A stretch of DNA of 64,000 bases from Caenorhabditis elegans (lineage: Eukaryota > Nematoda > Chromadorea > Rhabditida > Rhabditidae). The translations under genes and the position numbers were made by a program. Positions 23,548 to 34,916 of this stretch are shown piece after piece; the stretch's first letter is position 1; each line of letters opens with the position of its first letter. The stretch lies in contig NC_003281.10 of assembly GCF_000002985.6 (NCBI RefSeq), positions 13,640,001 through 13,704,000 of the forward strand, read 5' to 3'. The notes under the pieces were generated by a model that was not told the origin of the DNA, searched no databases, and saw only the letters and a list, made by a program, of their open reading frames with translations.

Positions 23548-26500
23548 TTACTGGTACCACGACGCGACGTCTTCAGCAGCAGGTGCCACGTGGAATGATG
23601 ATCGCTTTCCAAAACGGAGAGGTCCAGATGGTCCACGTCGTTTTCCGAATCGAAGTGGTCCCTGGGGTCCGCCTTTCTTTACGTCTGAAAATTTAGCATA
23701 AAGTGGTCACCAAACATAAAAAAATTGGTAGGTTAAAAAGCAATCAAACCGTTTGAGATATAAAAAAGTTTTAACTGAAAATAGATAGAAAACTTATTTG
23801 TTATAAATGTTTTTAAAAGTATTAATTTTCAAAATGGTATTCTCACTTGAATTCAGCGATAAAATGTATTTCTGAACATTTTTTGAAATGCTGATATCTT
23901 TTTAGAAACTTAAGAGATCGAAAAGTTTTGAATAAACAAATGTTTTAAAACTTTGTGATTTTCATTTTTTAAGTTAACAATTCAAAAGCTTACAATTGGA
24001 AAAGTAGTCCAAATCAACAGCCACTGGGATTGTTCCGACCGAATTGTCGTCGTAATCTGCAATTTTAGAATGCTTGTTTTTTTTTTGAAATTTTGGTTCA
24101 TTTGAAAGTCATAGTTTGAGCTTTTAATTACTACTTATTAGTTTTTAATTCCCATTGTTCCAATCTTGGAAATATCAAATTCCTTCTGAATCCTTTCAAG
24201 TTTATTTATAAAGTGACGTTTTTTTTTTCTCATTTTCCACTTTCTAAATATTTGTTTAAAATTCACAAAAATTCTCACATGAAACCCACTTCCGACACAC
24301 GTACATATCATTTTTCCATAAATAATTCGAATGGACGCCGTGTGAAACTTTTGGCACAATTTTTTTGTTTTGTCTTCTGGTAATTTGAGATGCATTTTGT
24401 GCCAAAATTTTGAAATTTCTACACTCTGTTTAAAAATTTCAATTGAAAAAATGAAAATTTGCTGGAAAATCAATCAGACAATTTTTGACAAAAGCTTTGG
24501 TAAACTTTCGACAATTCCGGCAGTTTAGTAGTACTTTTTTGGGAAAGAATCTCAAAATTTTGAATGTTGCCCCGTTTGACCTCAGCACCCAAAAAAAGAA
24601 AAATCTCCCCCAACTTTTTTTTTCATAAAATATTCAATCTTTTATCACTCATCTCAAACATCTACCCCCTCATCTGCATAAACGTGATGCTCTCGAAAAA
24701 AAACGAAGAATTTGTCAAGTTTTCATTATCAAAGTGAGAGAAAAGAACAAAAGAATAAATTAGACAAGGAAGCTCGTTTTGTTTGACTAGCTGAGTTTTT
24801 GGAATTTTTAGGTAACGGGTTTGTGTGACGAACTTTTTTTTGAAAGTATAAATAATTCTTAACCAACTTCAATAGTTTATCAAACTATTGTCAACTGAAA
24901 TTTTTTTGCAATTCTCTCTAATGTTTTCTCTCTAATTTTGTAGTCTGCTGCTATGCCTATTTTATCTTGCTTCGGTATAAATGTTTAACGGTGGAGTACC
25001 GAAATCCGAGACTTTGTTTTTTAGATCCAAAATGACCCAAAACTACCGAATTTCGTATGAAACGTTTTAAACATTTTTCAAAAAAGTTATAACGAGTTCA
25101 AAGTTCTGGAAAAAAGGCTCATTTTCTGCTAAAATCAAACATTTTTGCCATCTTCTCGCTGTCGCAGCGTCTGGAACTCAATTTTGGAATAAACAAATGA
25201 CATATTAGTTTAAAATTAAAAAAAAATTAATTGCTACACTTGCAATTCTAAAAAAATTTGAACAATATAAAATCGTGTTGTTAATTAAATTTTCTTGGGA
25301 AAATTAATCGCATTTCAAAATACTGATAATATTGAAATCTGTGGTCTAAAAAACTAATTTTTGGTCAATCATCGACGTCTGATAATTTTAGTACCAAAAG
25401 GCAAAAATTTTGTCCAGTAACCTCAAATTGTGTCAAAAGAATTTCGTGATCAGTGAAAATAATTAACTTTTAAATGTTAACTTTTGAAATTAGCCGCTTG
25501 CGTTTTAAATTGTTAAAATTAAAATCCCCAGCCCATTTTCAAATACACAACCATCATCATTCCTAAAGGTTTCCAAAATAAAGCGAGCCCCATGTGTTGC
25601 TCATTGGTTTCAAACTTTCAAACTAATCGCCTGACGACCCCCAGTGGACGTGCACCGCCAATAAAACCTTACCAAAGTTAGACCCTGGAGTGTGGAAATG
25701 AATGAAAATCGATGCAAATGGCTCCTCTTTATGGTTGATACATGTGTACATATTATGACAAAACAAGAAGAAGAAGAAGACACTACTATGTAGACGGGCG
25801 TGGGTGGTGACAAATTTGGAAGTTTTAGTGGGAAGTTTTAATCCCTTACACCTTAGACTAGAGACATTTTGATTTTGAAATAGGAATTATAAAATTTTTA
25901 TCTACGGTTCTTTGGCAACTTGTAAATCTCAAATAATTTGAATTTTGTCTTAAAAATAGTTGTTGCACGAAATTCGGCAATAATACTTTTCAAAATTACC
26001 GATATTCTATAAAAAATGAAAACAATTTTTGAAAAATTATAAGAATTTTGAAATTTGCCCAAACTCTTGATCAATCATCAAATCCTCACAAAAAAATTCG
26101 GCAGCTTTTAAAATAATGTCTTTAAAAATTTGGCAATTTTTGGAATATTCCTAAAACTCTTGACTAATTTTCGCTAGCTCTTCGGCTTTTCATGAACTTT
26201 TGGCAAATTTTTGAAACTTTTAAACAGTTTTTGATGTTTTTTTTTGCAAATTTCGACGCTTTTGGAAAAACTATCAGCTTCCGGCACTATTTCAAGCTGT
26301 CGAAAATGTTTTGCGACTTTCAAAATCAATTTCATCATCGTTTACAACCGATTTAAACATTTTAACGATCTTTTGCACTTTTCCACTTACAAATCTAAAA
26401 ACTTCAGTTTTCTGACTTCTAAACCCTTACCTTTTCACTTCCGGAGCCCAGTGATCCGTAAAGTCAGAATTTTTCCAAAAATTTTACTACTAAACTACAC

Positions 26501-27803
26501 AAGCGGAGGAGTAAGGGAGGGGATTGTTGAATGACAAATGGGAAAAGAACAAAGAAAGTGGAATTAGGAAATGACAAGAAATGATGGAGGAATGGATCAA
26601 AACTGACAGGGTTACGGTAGGGTGATGTCATCGAAATTTTGAAATTATATATTTATAATTTTAGAGCTGTCAAAAATTTGTTACCAGTTACAATGTAACT
26701 GGTAACAAATAACTTGTAAAAATGTTTTTTATTGCTTTATTAGACTCAAAATTGTCTGACAACACCCGAATTTCATAATGAAACTTCATGAAAACTTCTC
26801 AAAAAAATAGTTATACGGCTCAAAAAAGGGCCTAATATTAGTCAAAATTTGAAATTTGACGGAATTGTCAATGTCGCAGCGGCTGATAACATTGTTTTAA
26901 ATCACCGCCAAATTTTGAGTATATGAGTATATGTAATTATTTTGCCTTTTCAACTCGATTTAGTTATTTTAAAGTCGATGGACCAAAAGATTTTAAACAT
27001 TTTTACCAAATTTCTTCGTCTATTGGCTTACTAAATCGAGTTGATAACGCATGATAACTAAATTTTATACCCAAAATTTGACGGTAATTTCAAAACAGTT
27101 TTTAGACCATTTTTTGAGCCGTCATAACTTTTTTTTCGAGAAGTTTTTAAGAAGTCTGCGTTTTCAGACAATTTTGAGGGTAGTAAAGCAATTTTAAAAA
27201 ATCTGGCAAGTTATAGTGAATTTTTTGGTCGATTTATTATCAATTTGTTTTAAATGTTTTTCTTGTTTTTGCTCCAGTCTCACCAAAGTAAAAACTTGAC
27301 AGTTAATTTTTTTGTTATAATCCCCCGTTACATTTGGGTGTTGCTAAAAAATTTCCATACTTCTTTGATTTATTATCTACAATCTGACTGACTAAAGTTC
27401 AACTTGACTTAAATGGCGAGCTCTGTTTTGAGTAAACCGCCAATTTGCCTGTCAGAATGTCGAAATGATGTAAACTTTTGAAACTAAATATCAAGTTTGC
27501 TGGAAATCGGATCACGAGGATATGTATCATAAGTTTTTGAATTCGTCACTCGGAGAATACATTTTTTAAAACTTATTTATTCAGCCATTATGCTTCTCAA
27601 ACCTGCAGTTATAACTAAAGCTGGTCAACTCACCCAAACATGTATAAAACTCCGTAAAAAACCTAATCTTTTTGATTTTTCGTATTGTATAGAATCCGTA
27701 TCGTATTTTCAGTTTGCAAATCTAGCCAACAACTCTTACCTGCAAGTGTAGCAATTGCCAAAACCGCAAAAACTGCAACTCGAATAAGCGTGGAGAACTG
27801 CAT
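23548..27803 (-). CDS. flp-15: FMRFamide-like neuropeptide precursor FLP-15
   Basis: Three exons on the minus strand: 27803-27740, 24056-23994, 23684-23548, giving 87 aa. Residues 1-21 form a signal peptide (MQFSTLIRVAVFAVLAIATL). After a short acidic spacer come two amidated peptides, each followed by GKR: GGPQGPLRF (47-55, preceded by KK) and RGPSGPLRF (59-67). A C-terminal remnant ends in SWYQ. These are exactly the FLP-15 peptides known from ZK525.1. The precursor enters the secretory pathway and is processed by proprotein convertase, carboxypeptidase and PAM into C-terminally amidated peptides. Intron 1 is 3.7 kb, very long for so small a gene, and contains a large foldback. The gene lies between set-16 (convergent) and an aquaporin (divergent). 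Confidence 0.97.
26680..27210. repeat. Foldback element in flp-15 intron 1
   Basis: A perfect 27-nt hairpin, GTTACCAGTTACA-a-TGTAACTGGTAAC (26680-26706), is followed by a larger imperfect inverted repeat. ATTGCTTTATTAGACTCAAAATTGTCTGA... (from 26733) matches the complement of ...TCAGACAATTTTGAGGGTAGTAAAGCAAT (ending about 27193). The arms also share CTTCTCAAAAAAATAGTTAT / ATAACTTTTTTTTCGAGAAG and CAACTCGATTTAGTTAT / TAAATCGAGTTG. No coding capacity. Confidence 0.75.
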
Positions 27804-30239
27804 GACGAGGTGTATGTGGGAGACCTTCTTCCAAAAAATGAGCCGAAAGCTCTTGCGAAAGCGCACACGAGCAGATAGGGCGGGATCTGAGCTCCGCCCT
27901 TTGCGCAGCTCTGTAGTTATTGATGAGCAGTCAGAAACTTGATATTTTTTGAAATGAAAATTTTGAAATTGGGGAAAAGGTACCACTTTTCAACAAAACC
28001 TGACACCACTTTTGAAGTTTGCTCCGAATTCAGGAGTTTGGCACATATATAAGTGACCAAAAAAGTTCAACGCTTAAAATACTATTCTATATATTTTTCA
28101 GATTAATTTTGCAGATAATATCAAAAAATTTGAAAAAAAATGGATTCCGGTGATACCAACTGACAATATAAAAATTTGAAGTAGCGGGGCAGACTGAATT
28201 CAGTAGATATGACACAAAATACTAAATTTTGCAAAGAACGAGTTTTGAGTGGTTATTTCAGCTTTAGGAACACTTCCTGTAAACTACTATTAATTTTTAT
28301 TTGACTTATAACAACCGAGAAAGTGTTCAAAAATTGTCCGAATGTGGAAAACTGGCGTCAATTTTTCGGCAATTTTCAACATTCAGACGATTTTTGAAGA
28401 TTTTTCCAATATTTTTTACTGAAATAACAGTTATTTTCAAGTAATGCAAATATTTTCTATATTGTACCATTAAATTTTAACGAATAATATCGGGGGAACA
28501 TTCCCAACCGTCTCATTTTGTAGAATTCCCGCGCACCCCTGATTGGCACTCTAATTCACAACCCCTTTCTAACGAGAACTTCGAATTTAAAAAAACCCAA
28601 CTATAGCCTTTGTTTTTAAAAAAAATTTATGTTCATAACTTTCAGATTATATTAAAAACGATAACTTCAAAGTTTCAGAACCATGAAACAGGCGTGACCT
28701 AGCGTACAGTACCCCTTATTGGACCGCCGCATCCCCAAAAACTTCAGAGCGGCAATAATTACACCTGGTAATTATTACACCAGTTGTTGTCACTTGAAAA
28801 TGGTGTCGTGTTACTGTAGCCCCGTGTGTATCCATAATTCGGTCATATTTCAAACGAAACCGGCACAATATTGCAGAGAGACAATTGACTTTTATGTATG
28901 CAATTAACGGAACTAACAAAGTGGAAATGGTATTTCTGTAGTTTGTTGAGATGAGAAGTTGAGGGGAAAAACTTGGAACCTTTTTTTAAATACATTTTTA
29001 AGTATCAACTTAAATAAAATTGAGCAAAATTATATTTCGAAATTTGAAAGTTTTACAAAATTTTGATAATAACTCAATCCTCAATGGCTTTTTTTTTGAA
29101 ACAGAATTGAGATATTGGCAGAATTCAAGACACCGTTTAAAATTTTCCGCGTTATATTGGATAGATTTTCGGAATTCAAGATTTCGGGAAAAAATTTAAA
29201 ATTCTGCCCGCCGAATTAATTCAGCGAGTGTTTTTTTTCGGTGTTTAAAATTCCGTTTTCTTCATTTTTTTTTCAATGATATATTTTTATTGTAGTTTGA
29301 AAATTTTGATAATTGAAAAATATCCTAACCTAGTAACAAGTTGTAACAACAGACGCCTCGTAGGTTTCAAAATTAAACCTGCAATATAGGCGATTTTCAA
29401 CATTCAGATTCAATATTCAACATTCAACAGCTTCCGTGATATTGCTATTTGAAAAATTATCAACTGGCAAAATGAAAAAGTATTTGTAAACCTATATAGC
29501 AACCGATGAAAATTACTAGCCAACATTGTTGTACATTTTAGTAGTCGAAAACTTTTCAAAACACTTCTGAAAAACGTTAGCCAACAGGTTTGGGAGCTAT
29601 AACTTTTTACAGCGTCGATTTACAAAAAAGTTGTAAGCTAACATTTTGAGCCAGTTTTTTGCATTCAGTTAGTTATTGCAATATTTTTCAACTCACTTGT
29701 AAAAGAACTTATACCAGCCGACATCTCAAAGGTCTGCAAGAAGCAGCAAGGCGCAGAAACTTCTCTCATGAGAGGCTATAACTTCGCCAGATGACATCTC
29801 ATTGGACATTTTTAAAACAGAACCCACAAGGTGTCGGTAGCTTTTTTATTTGCAACCGAACTATTTCTCATCCCGATCAAATCAAAACACAAAATAAAAC
29901 GTCAAACATTGTTTTTGTATCCATCCGCCCTCGTCACCCACTACAATCTCCAGACACGACCCAGCCAAGTTTGGAAAATTTATGATTTTTTCAACTTGTC
30001 AGAATGTTTATGTAATCTGTCATCGTAAATCAGTATGTCAGAAGGTAAAAAGCATATGATCTCGAATTTTAGGTGATAAATAAAACAAATGGTTATAGGG
30101 GAGAATTGGGGAAATCTCGGTGGGAAAAATCGAGCACAGTTTTCGAAAAAAGAAAGTATACAAGAAGATTTACTATTAGAACGAAGGGGAAATGAGGAAA
30201 GTTCAGAAACTCGGCAACACGGCATAAACAGATTTATAA

Positions 30240-30600
30240 AAGCTGAGTAGCACCAGTGGGGATTTTGTTTAAATGCACTTATAATAATCCGAAAAAACCG
30301 AATATAATAATAAAACACTCCAAAAAATTACAATTTTTTATAATTTCCGGTCAAAGTTTTGGCACAATGACAAAAAAAAACCCTACAATGTTTTAATACC
30401 AATAATTAAAACAACATTACAGTATAAAAAATGAAATAAACTTTTTTTGTCAACTTCCAAAATTATGAATGGCAAAAACTGAGTAATTGCCACTTTTTGA
30501 CAGTAAATAAAAACATTTTTGAAAAGTTTTATTATGATATTCGGTTATTTTGGCACCATTGGAGTAATTTTAACACTTTCCCCACTGGCGCTACTAAACC
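30240..30600. repeat. GAGTAGCACCAGTGGGGAT dispersed repeat, copy 1
   Basis: Begins TGAGTAGCACCAGTGGGGATTTTG, followed by ATGCACTTATAATAATCCG, and ends near CCCCACTGGCGCTAC (about 30580-30595), an inverted match to the start. Other copies lie at about 35433-35660, 40545-40968 and 60255-60305. Non-coding and internally AT-rich. Confidence 0.7.
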
Positions 30601-32344
30601 TTTAAAATCAGTGATAAATTTTTGGCAGTTTAGTAGCGTTTGTAGCTTTTTGTCCTAAATGGCACAAACAGTATCGATGTGCCTTTTAAAAAATGGATAC
30701 ATTTTTCTGATTTTTTCAAATGTATTTTTCGATTATGCAAAAAACTAAGAAAAGACCAAACCATTTTTGAATTAGTGCCCAAATAAACTCCCTTTTTATT
30801 CTTTTATTCCACTTTTGGCATTTCCGGCTATATTGATTGGTTGTATTTCTTTTTTAATTTAATTATTTATTTGAAGCACAACTTTTAGATTTTCGTGCAT
30901 TCAACTCGGCAACCAAAAAAACCAAAAAAGGTAGGAAAAACCAGAAACCTCTCAAAAATGTAGCTAGTTGCCAAAAATTTATTTTCGGCAACCCAATAAA
31001 TTGCTTACTGAAAACTCCACAAAAACATTTTTTAGATTTTTTTTTCATTAATATTTCATAACACGTATATTTTCAGCTCTTGTTTGTTTGTTTTACACCA
31101 ATTTTACACCAATGCCGCGTCATGATATTTTCATTATTTTTACTTGTTCTGGTGATTTTCTTATTGTTAGAAAAAAAGTCCGAACTTGGATTCTTGAAAA
31201 GTTTTGGGGAAATCGGCAATACCATAAATGTTTTATTAGGTGATCAAAGGAATCGAGAGTGGTGAAAAACAAGAATAAAAGTTATATTTCGAAGATGTCT
31301 GGGAACGGGGACCAATGTTCTTTTTTGGATTGTCCAAGTGTAAAAATCTATTCCAGAAAAGGTGGTATTTTCAGGTTGCCAACGGGATGAAAGCAAAAAA
31401 GTTTGTGTAATTTGTGTTTGTGTTACTGTTTGTGTTAAATTTGTGTTACTTCCGTTATCATTGATATATATTGTTCCATTTCCTCCGTTTTTTCAAAAAA
31501 TTTTTATATTTCCCGAAACGCCCTTCTCTCTCCCCACATTTCCCCTCTTGGTTCTCTCGCCATAATCGAATTAAATTTTTTCCCAATTAAAAAACCAAAA
31601 GTCAGCGGAAAAATGTGATGTTCCTTTTGAAAAGTTGACATTTGATGTGACAATTCCTAATTTTTTTTTCGACTGCAAATTTAATTTCTTTTATTTTTTA
31701 AAGATGTATCCTTCCTTGGAGATTTTAGGTACTAAAAATATCAAATTAAATTCAGTGAGCATAGTTTGGTAGTTGGAAATATTTTAAGATCTTAACTCTC
31801 AACAGAATTAGATTCTATGTAATGTGCCACTTACATTTCGCCCATCGAAAATTCTAAAGTTTCCAACGTCAAGTTTGTGAATATAAATGTTTGCACTAAT
31901 ATGATAATTGACAGAAAACGTGCGAATAACCTGTAAACCGCGTGTGAACCGAAAACAAACAATTGTTAGTCTCGTTCTCTATTTCTCTTATCCTCTTCGC
32001 AGTATATTTCTATACCACATTTTTCTACATGTTTGATTTGATTTGAACTTCAACCAATTTACCAAATTTACCAAAAAAATTTATTAGAATTATTCAATTG
32101 CTCTATTCTTCGTAAAGTTTGAGGCGTTTAAATTAATATAATCACAGCGACAAGCACTCTACGAAGAGACTTGAAAACCGGAGACAGAAAATGCATCGTG
32201 ACTGCAAACCTTACCTGTTGGTAATCTTGCGGCAAGCAGAGTTATAAAAAATTTGCCAATTGGAAAAATACTTGTTTTTTGTTAATTCCATCTTCAAGTG
32301 AATAATTAGCATTTAAAACTGTGAACTTAAAAATAGTTTTTTTT

Positions 32345-32670
32345 TTGCCGAATTTGCCGAATTTGCCGAGCTCGGCAAATTTCGAAATTCGCCGCACACA
32401 TCAAAAATTTGACGATACAATTTTGATCAAAACTATTGATTTTGTCCCTAAAAAGTTAGTAAATGACAAAAATTGAGTCGAAACTCATTTAGAAACCAGA
32501 TTTTTGTTCAGAATTCAGTTGTTTTGGTGCTCCAAAAAACATCAAAAAGTACCAAATTTTTCAGAGTTTGTTAAGCACCGCAAATTTGCCGAATTTGCCG
32601 ATCCCGGCAAATTTGCGGAATCTGTCGTGCTCGGCAAATATTGAGATTTGCCGCACACCCCTGTTGTGGA
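32345..32670. repeat. TTTGCCGAATTTGCCGAGCTC repeat pair
   Basis: Two blocks of TTGCCGAATTTGCCG units with CTCGGCAAAT end at GCCGCACACATC (about 32388-32402) and GCCGCACACCCCTGTTG (about 32650-32666). They are related to the GGGTGYGCGGC foldback family seen elsewhere in the window. Confidence 0.7.
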
Positions 32671-33289
32671 TCTCTTCCCAATGGTACATGTATTTAAAAG
32701 TGACCTCCCAACCTTCCCAAATGTCCTCACACCTGCTCTCCCTTCTGCTCCACCAACTTGCAACATTAATTTCTGCAACTACCTGCGTCTCTCCGTGATT
32801 CCACACTCTTTCGCATTTTTCATTTTCTCTCGTTCACCTCTTCTTATCTCTAAAATCATCATTTTCTGGTCATTCCGTTGATAAACGGAAACAACTGAAA
32901 GACGATGACAATTTCCTTTTGTCTTTGGTTTTTTGTACTTTTTTGAACGTTTTCCCTATCTTTCAAACATTCCATTTGTTTTTTATTTTATTTTAAAGCT
33001 CTAATAGAGACGCACGGGGTTCTGGCCTTCCTCATTGAATTTTATGAATCGACAAAATAGTGCTCATAAAGTTTATTAATGAAAATTTTAATAATCTTAC
33101 AAAAAGTTTTGAGTGTTTAACTTTGAGAAATACCTCGAACTTTCAGATAGAGACTGTACGATTACCCTAAAATTGCGGCATGGCTTTTACCGTATTTGCG
33201 TATCAGTTTTGCGTCCGAATTTTTAATGAACCATTCATATCTGTTGTCACTTACTCTAATATTTTTTTTGAACCTTCAGATTTTAAGTT

Positions 33290-34689
33290 ATGGAAATCTC
33301 GGGTCCTCTAACGGACGCCTTGATCTACTACCTGACAGTAATCCTCGTGTGCGAAGGTGCTCGCCACGTGGCAGATCACTTATTCGACAAAAAAGGAAGT
33401 GTTCATAGGTTTATTATTGAGTTTTTGGGAACTCTTCAAGTGACCACTACTATCTATGAAAATGGTCAGTGCTTTTTGTTGGATTTCTTTAAATTTTTGA
33501 AATTAAAATGAATTACTTTAATTTCCAGCCGTAATCGATATATATCTTGGCCGTCAAGCTTTCGCCATCACACTTTTCAGTACGGGTCTCATTTTTGCGT
33601 TGTGCAACCGAACTGCATTCTGCAGCCCGCTGGCACCAATCGAACAATATCTCTTCGGAAAATTGAGGTATTTTTTCGAACTGCTTTAACTTCCCGAAAA
33701 GTAAAGCTTTTGAAAATGTTTTACTAAGAAATTTTTGAATTAATTGTTGAAATTCGATTTTCTAATTTTCCAAATTTTCAGGCTCGGGGAGCTCCTCCAA
33801 ACTCTTGCCGCTCAGTTCACCGCCGGGTACTTTGCGTTTAGCTTTGCCCGAACAATTTGGCTTCGAGCATACAGTACCACTGATGCCCATTCCTACGTCA
33901 TGGGACTTATGGAGTCCTGTGGATTCAATCATCCGGTAGGTAAAGGGAATGGGCAAAAGTTTGCGAAAGTGGGCTAATAAACAGTAAAAAATAATAAAAT
34001 TGCAAAACGTGGCTACTTGGTTAAAGCTTGCGAATATATGTAGAGTCGGGCAATATTTCAAAATAAGGCGATCATGTAAAGCGGAATGTAAGTTGGAAAG
34101 TTTAATAAATTGGAAAAGTCTAGGCTAAATTGGCAAAGCGGGCAAAATACTTCCAACAGGGAAAAAAACGGACAGCTTTTCATGGTTCGGACAAATATAC
34201 ATACAACTTCTTACAGTATCCAATTTACTATCACTTGGCAATTGAGCTCATCGGAACTTTCATCGTTCGTCACGTATTGACACGCGCCACTTCGGAGGCT
34301 CGTGATTCACGAGTCCGATTTGTGTTCCCGGCACTTTTCATGGCTGCTGTTTTTACTGGAAGTAGGATTTTTGATATTTTAAAAGTTTTGTACGCAGGTA
34401 TTAATTTCAGCTGTAACATTTGTTGGAGACCAGGCACTGGATCCACTAGTGGCCTCAACTCTATTCTTCGGATGTCGTGGGCTCAATTTTGAGAATTATA
34501 TGCTTGTTTATTGGGTTAGGTTTACAAAAAATGAAAAACTGAACTTTAATGATTTTAAAAATCCAGATTGCTCCAACAATTGGATGGATGGCTTCTGCCT
34601 ATTGGGACTCAACGGGCGAGGAATCTTCAAAGAAAAAAGCGGCAAAAGAAAAGAAGGCCGAAAAAAAACGGGCAAAGAAAAATGAATAG
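33290..34689 (+). CDS. aqp-11: AQP11-type (superaquaporin) channel-like protein
   Basis: Six exons: 33290-33464, 33529-33667, 33782-33935, 34217-34361, 34411-34514, 34567-34689, giving 279 aa. About six hydrophobic segments are seen. The two pore-loop boxes that are NPA in classical aquaporins are degenerate: SPL at 91-93 (FCSPLAPIEQ) and DPL at 215-217 (GDQALDPLVAS). This fits the divergent AQP11/12-like group, often intracellular and of uncertain permeability. The C-terminus is a lysine-rich tail (SSKKKAAKEKKAEKKRAKK). A CCTTCAG acceptor lies 10 bp before the ATG (possible SL1 site). The poly(A) signal AATAAA is at 34847-34852. The gene is tail-to-tail with dyf-2, the stops being 227 bp apart. 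The symbol (ZK525.2) is from memory. Confidence 0.85.
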
Positions 34690-34846
34690 TTATTTTATTT
34701 TTAATTTTATTTCCGAAAATTTTTGAAATGAATTAGTTTTCTCATTTTCGGGTTCAGTGGTTTGTCAACTCAAATGTTGTGGGTTTTCAGACATTTGCTT
34801 TTTGGCAACCTGAAAATTGCAACCTTTACCATAGGCCATAATTAAA

Positions 34847-34852
34847 AATAAA
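34847..34852 (+). terminator. Poly(A) signal of the aquaporin gene
   Basis: AATAAA 158 bp past the aquaporin stop. On the other strand, AATAAA at 34896-34891 lies 21 nt past the dyf-2 stop, so the two 3' UTRs nearly meet or overlap. Confidence 0.6.
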
Positions 34853-34916
34853 TATAAATACAATTTAAAAAAACGAAACCGAACTGAATTTTTATTCACA
34901 AAATACGTTAACCTTC

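Larger units (their letters stand above)
27804..33289. other. flp-15 / aquaporin divergent intergenic region
   Basis: 5.5 kb between divergently transcribed genes, so it should hold the flp-15 neuronal promoter (left) and the aquaporin promoter (right). I see no protein-coding exon with support. It contains one copy of the GGAGTAGCACCAGTGGGGAT repeat (30235-30600), a foldback-family terminus near 28530, GCCGAATTTG repeats at 32345-32400 and 32575-32665, and a CACGGGGTTCT..CCTTCCTCATTGAAT fragment at about 33014 shared with 41023. Confidence 0.6.

Noticed and set aside
16800..33200. CRISPR-like direct repeats
   Set aside because: The repeated units are irregular, palindromic and without spacers, and the genome is animal. 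They are interspersed foldback repeats.
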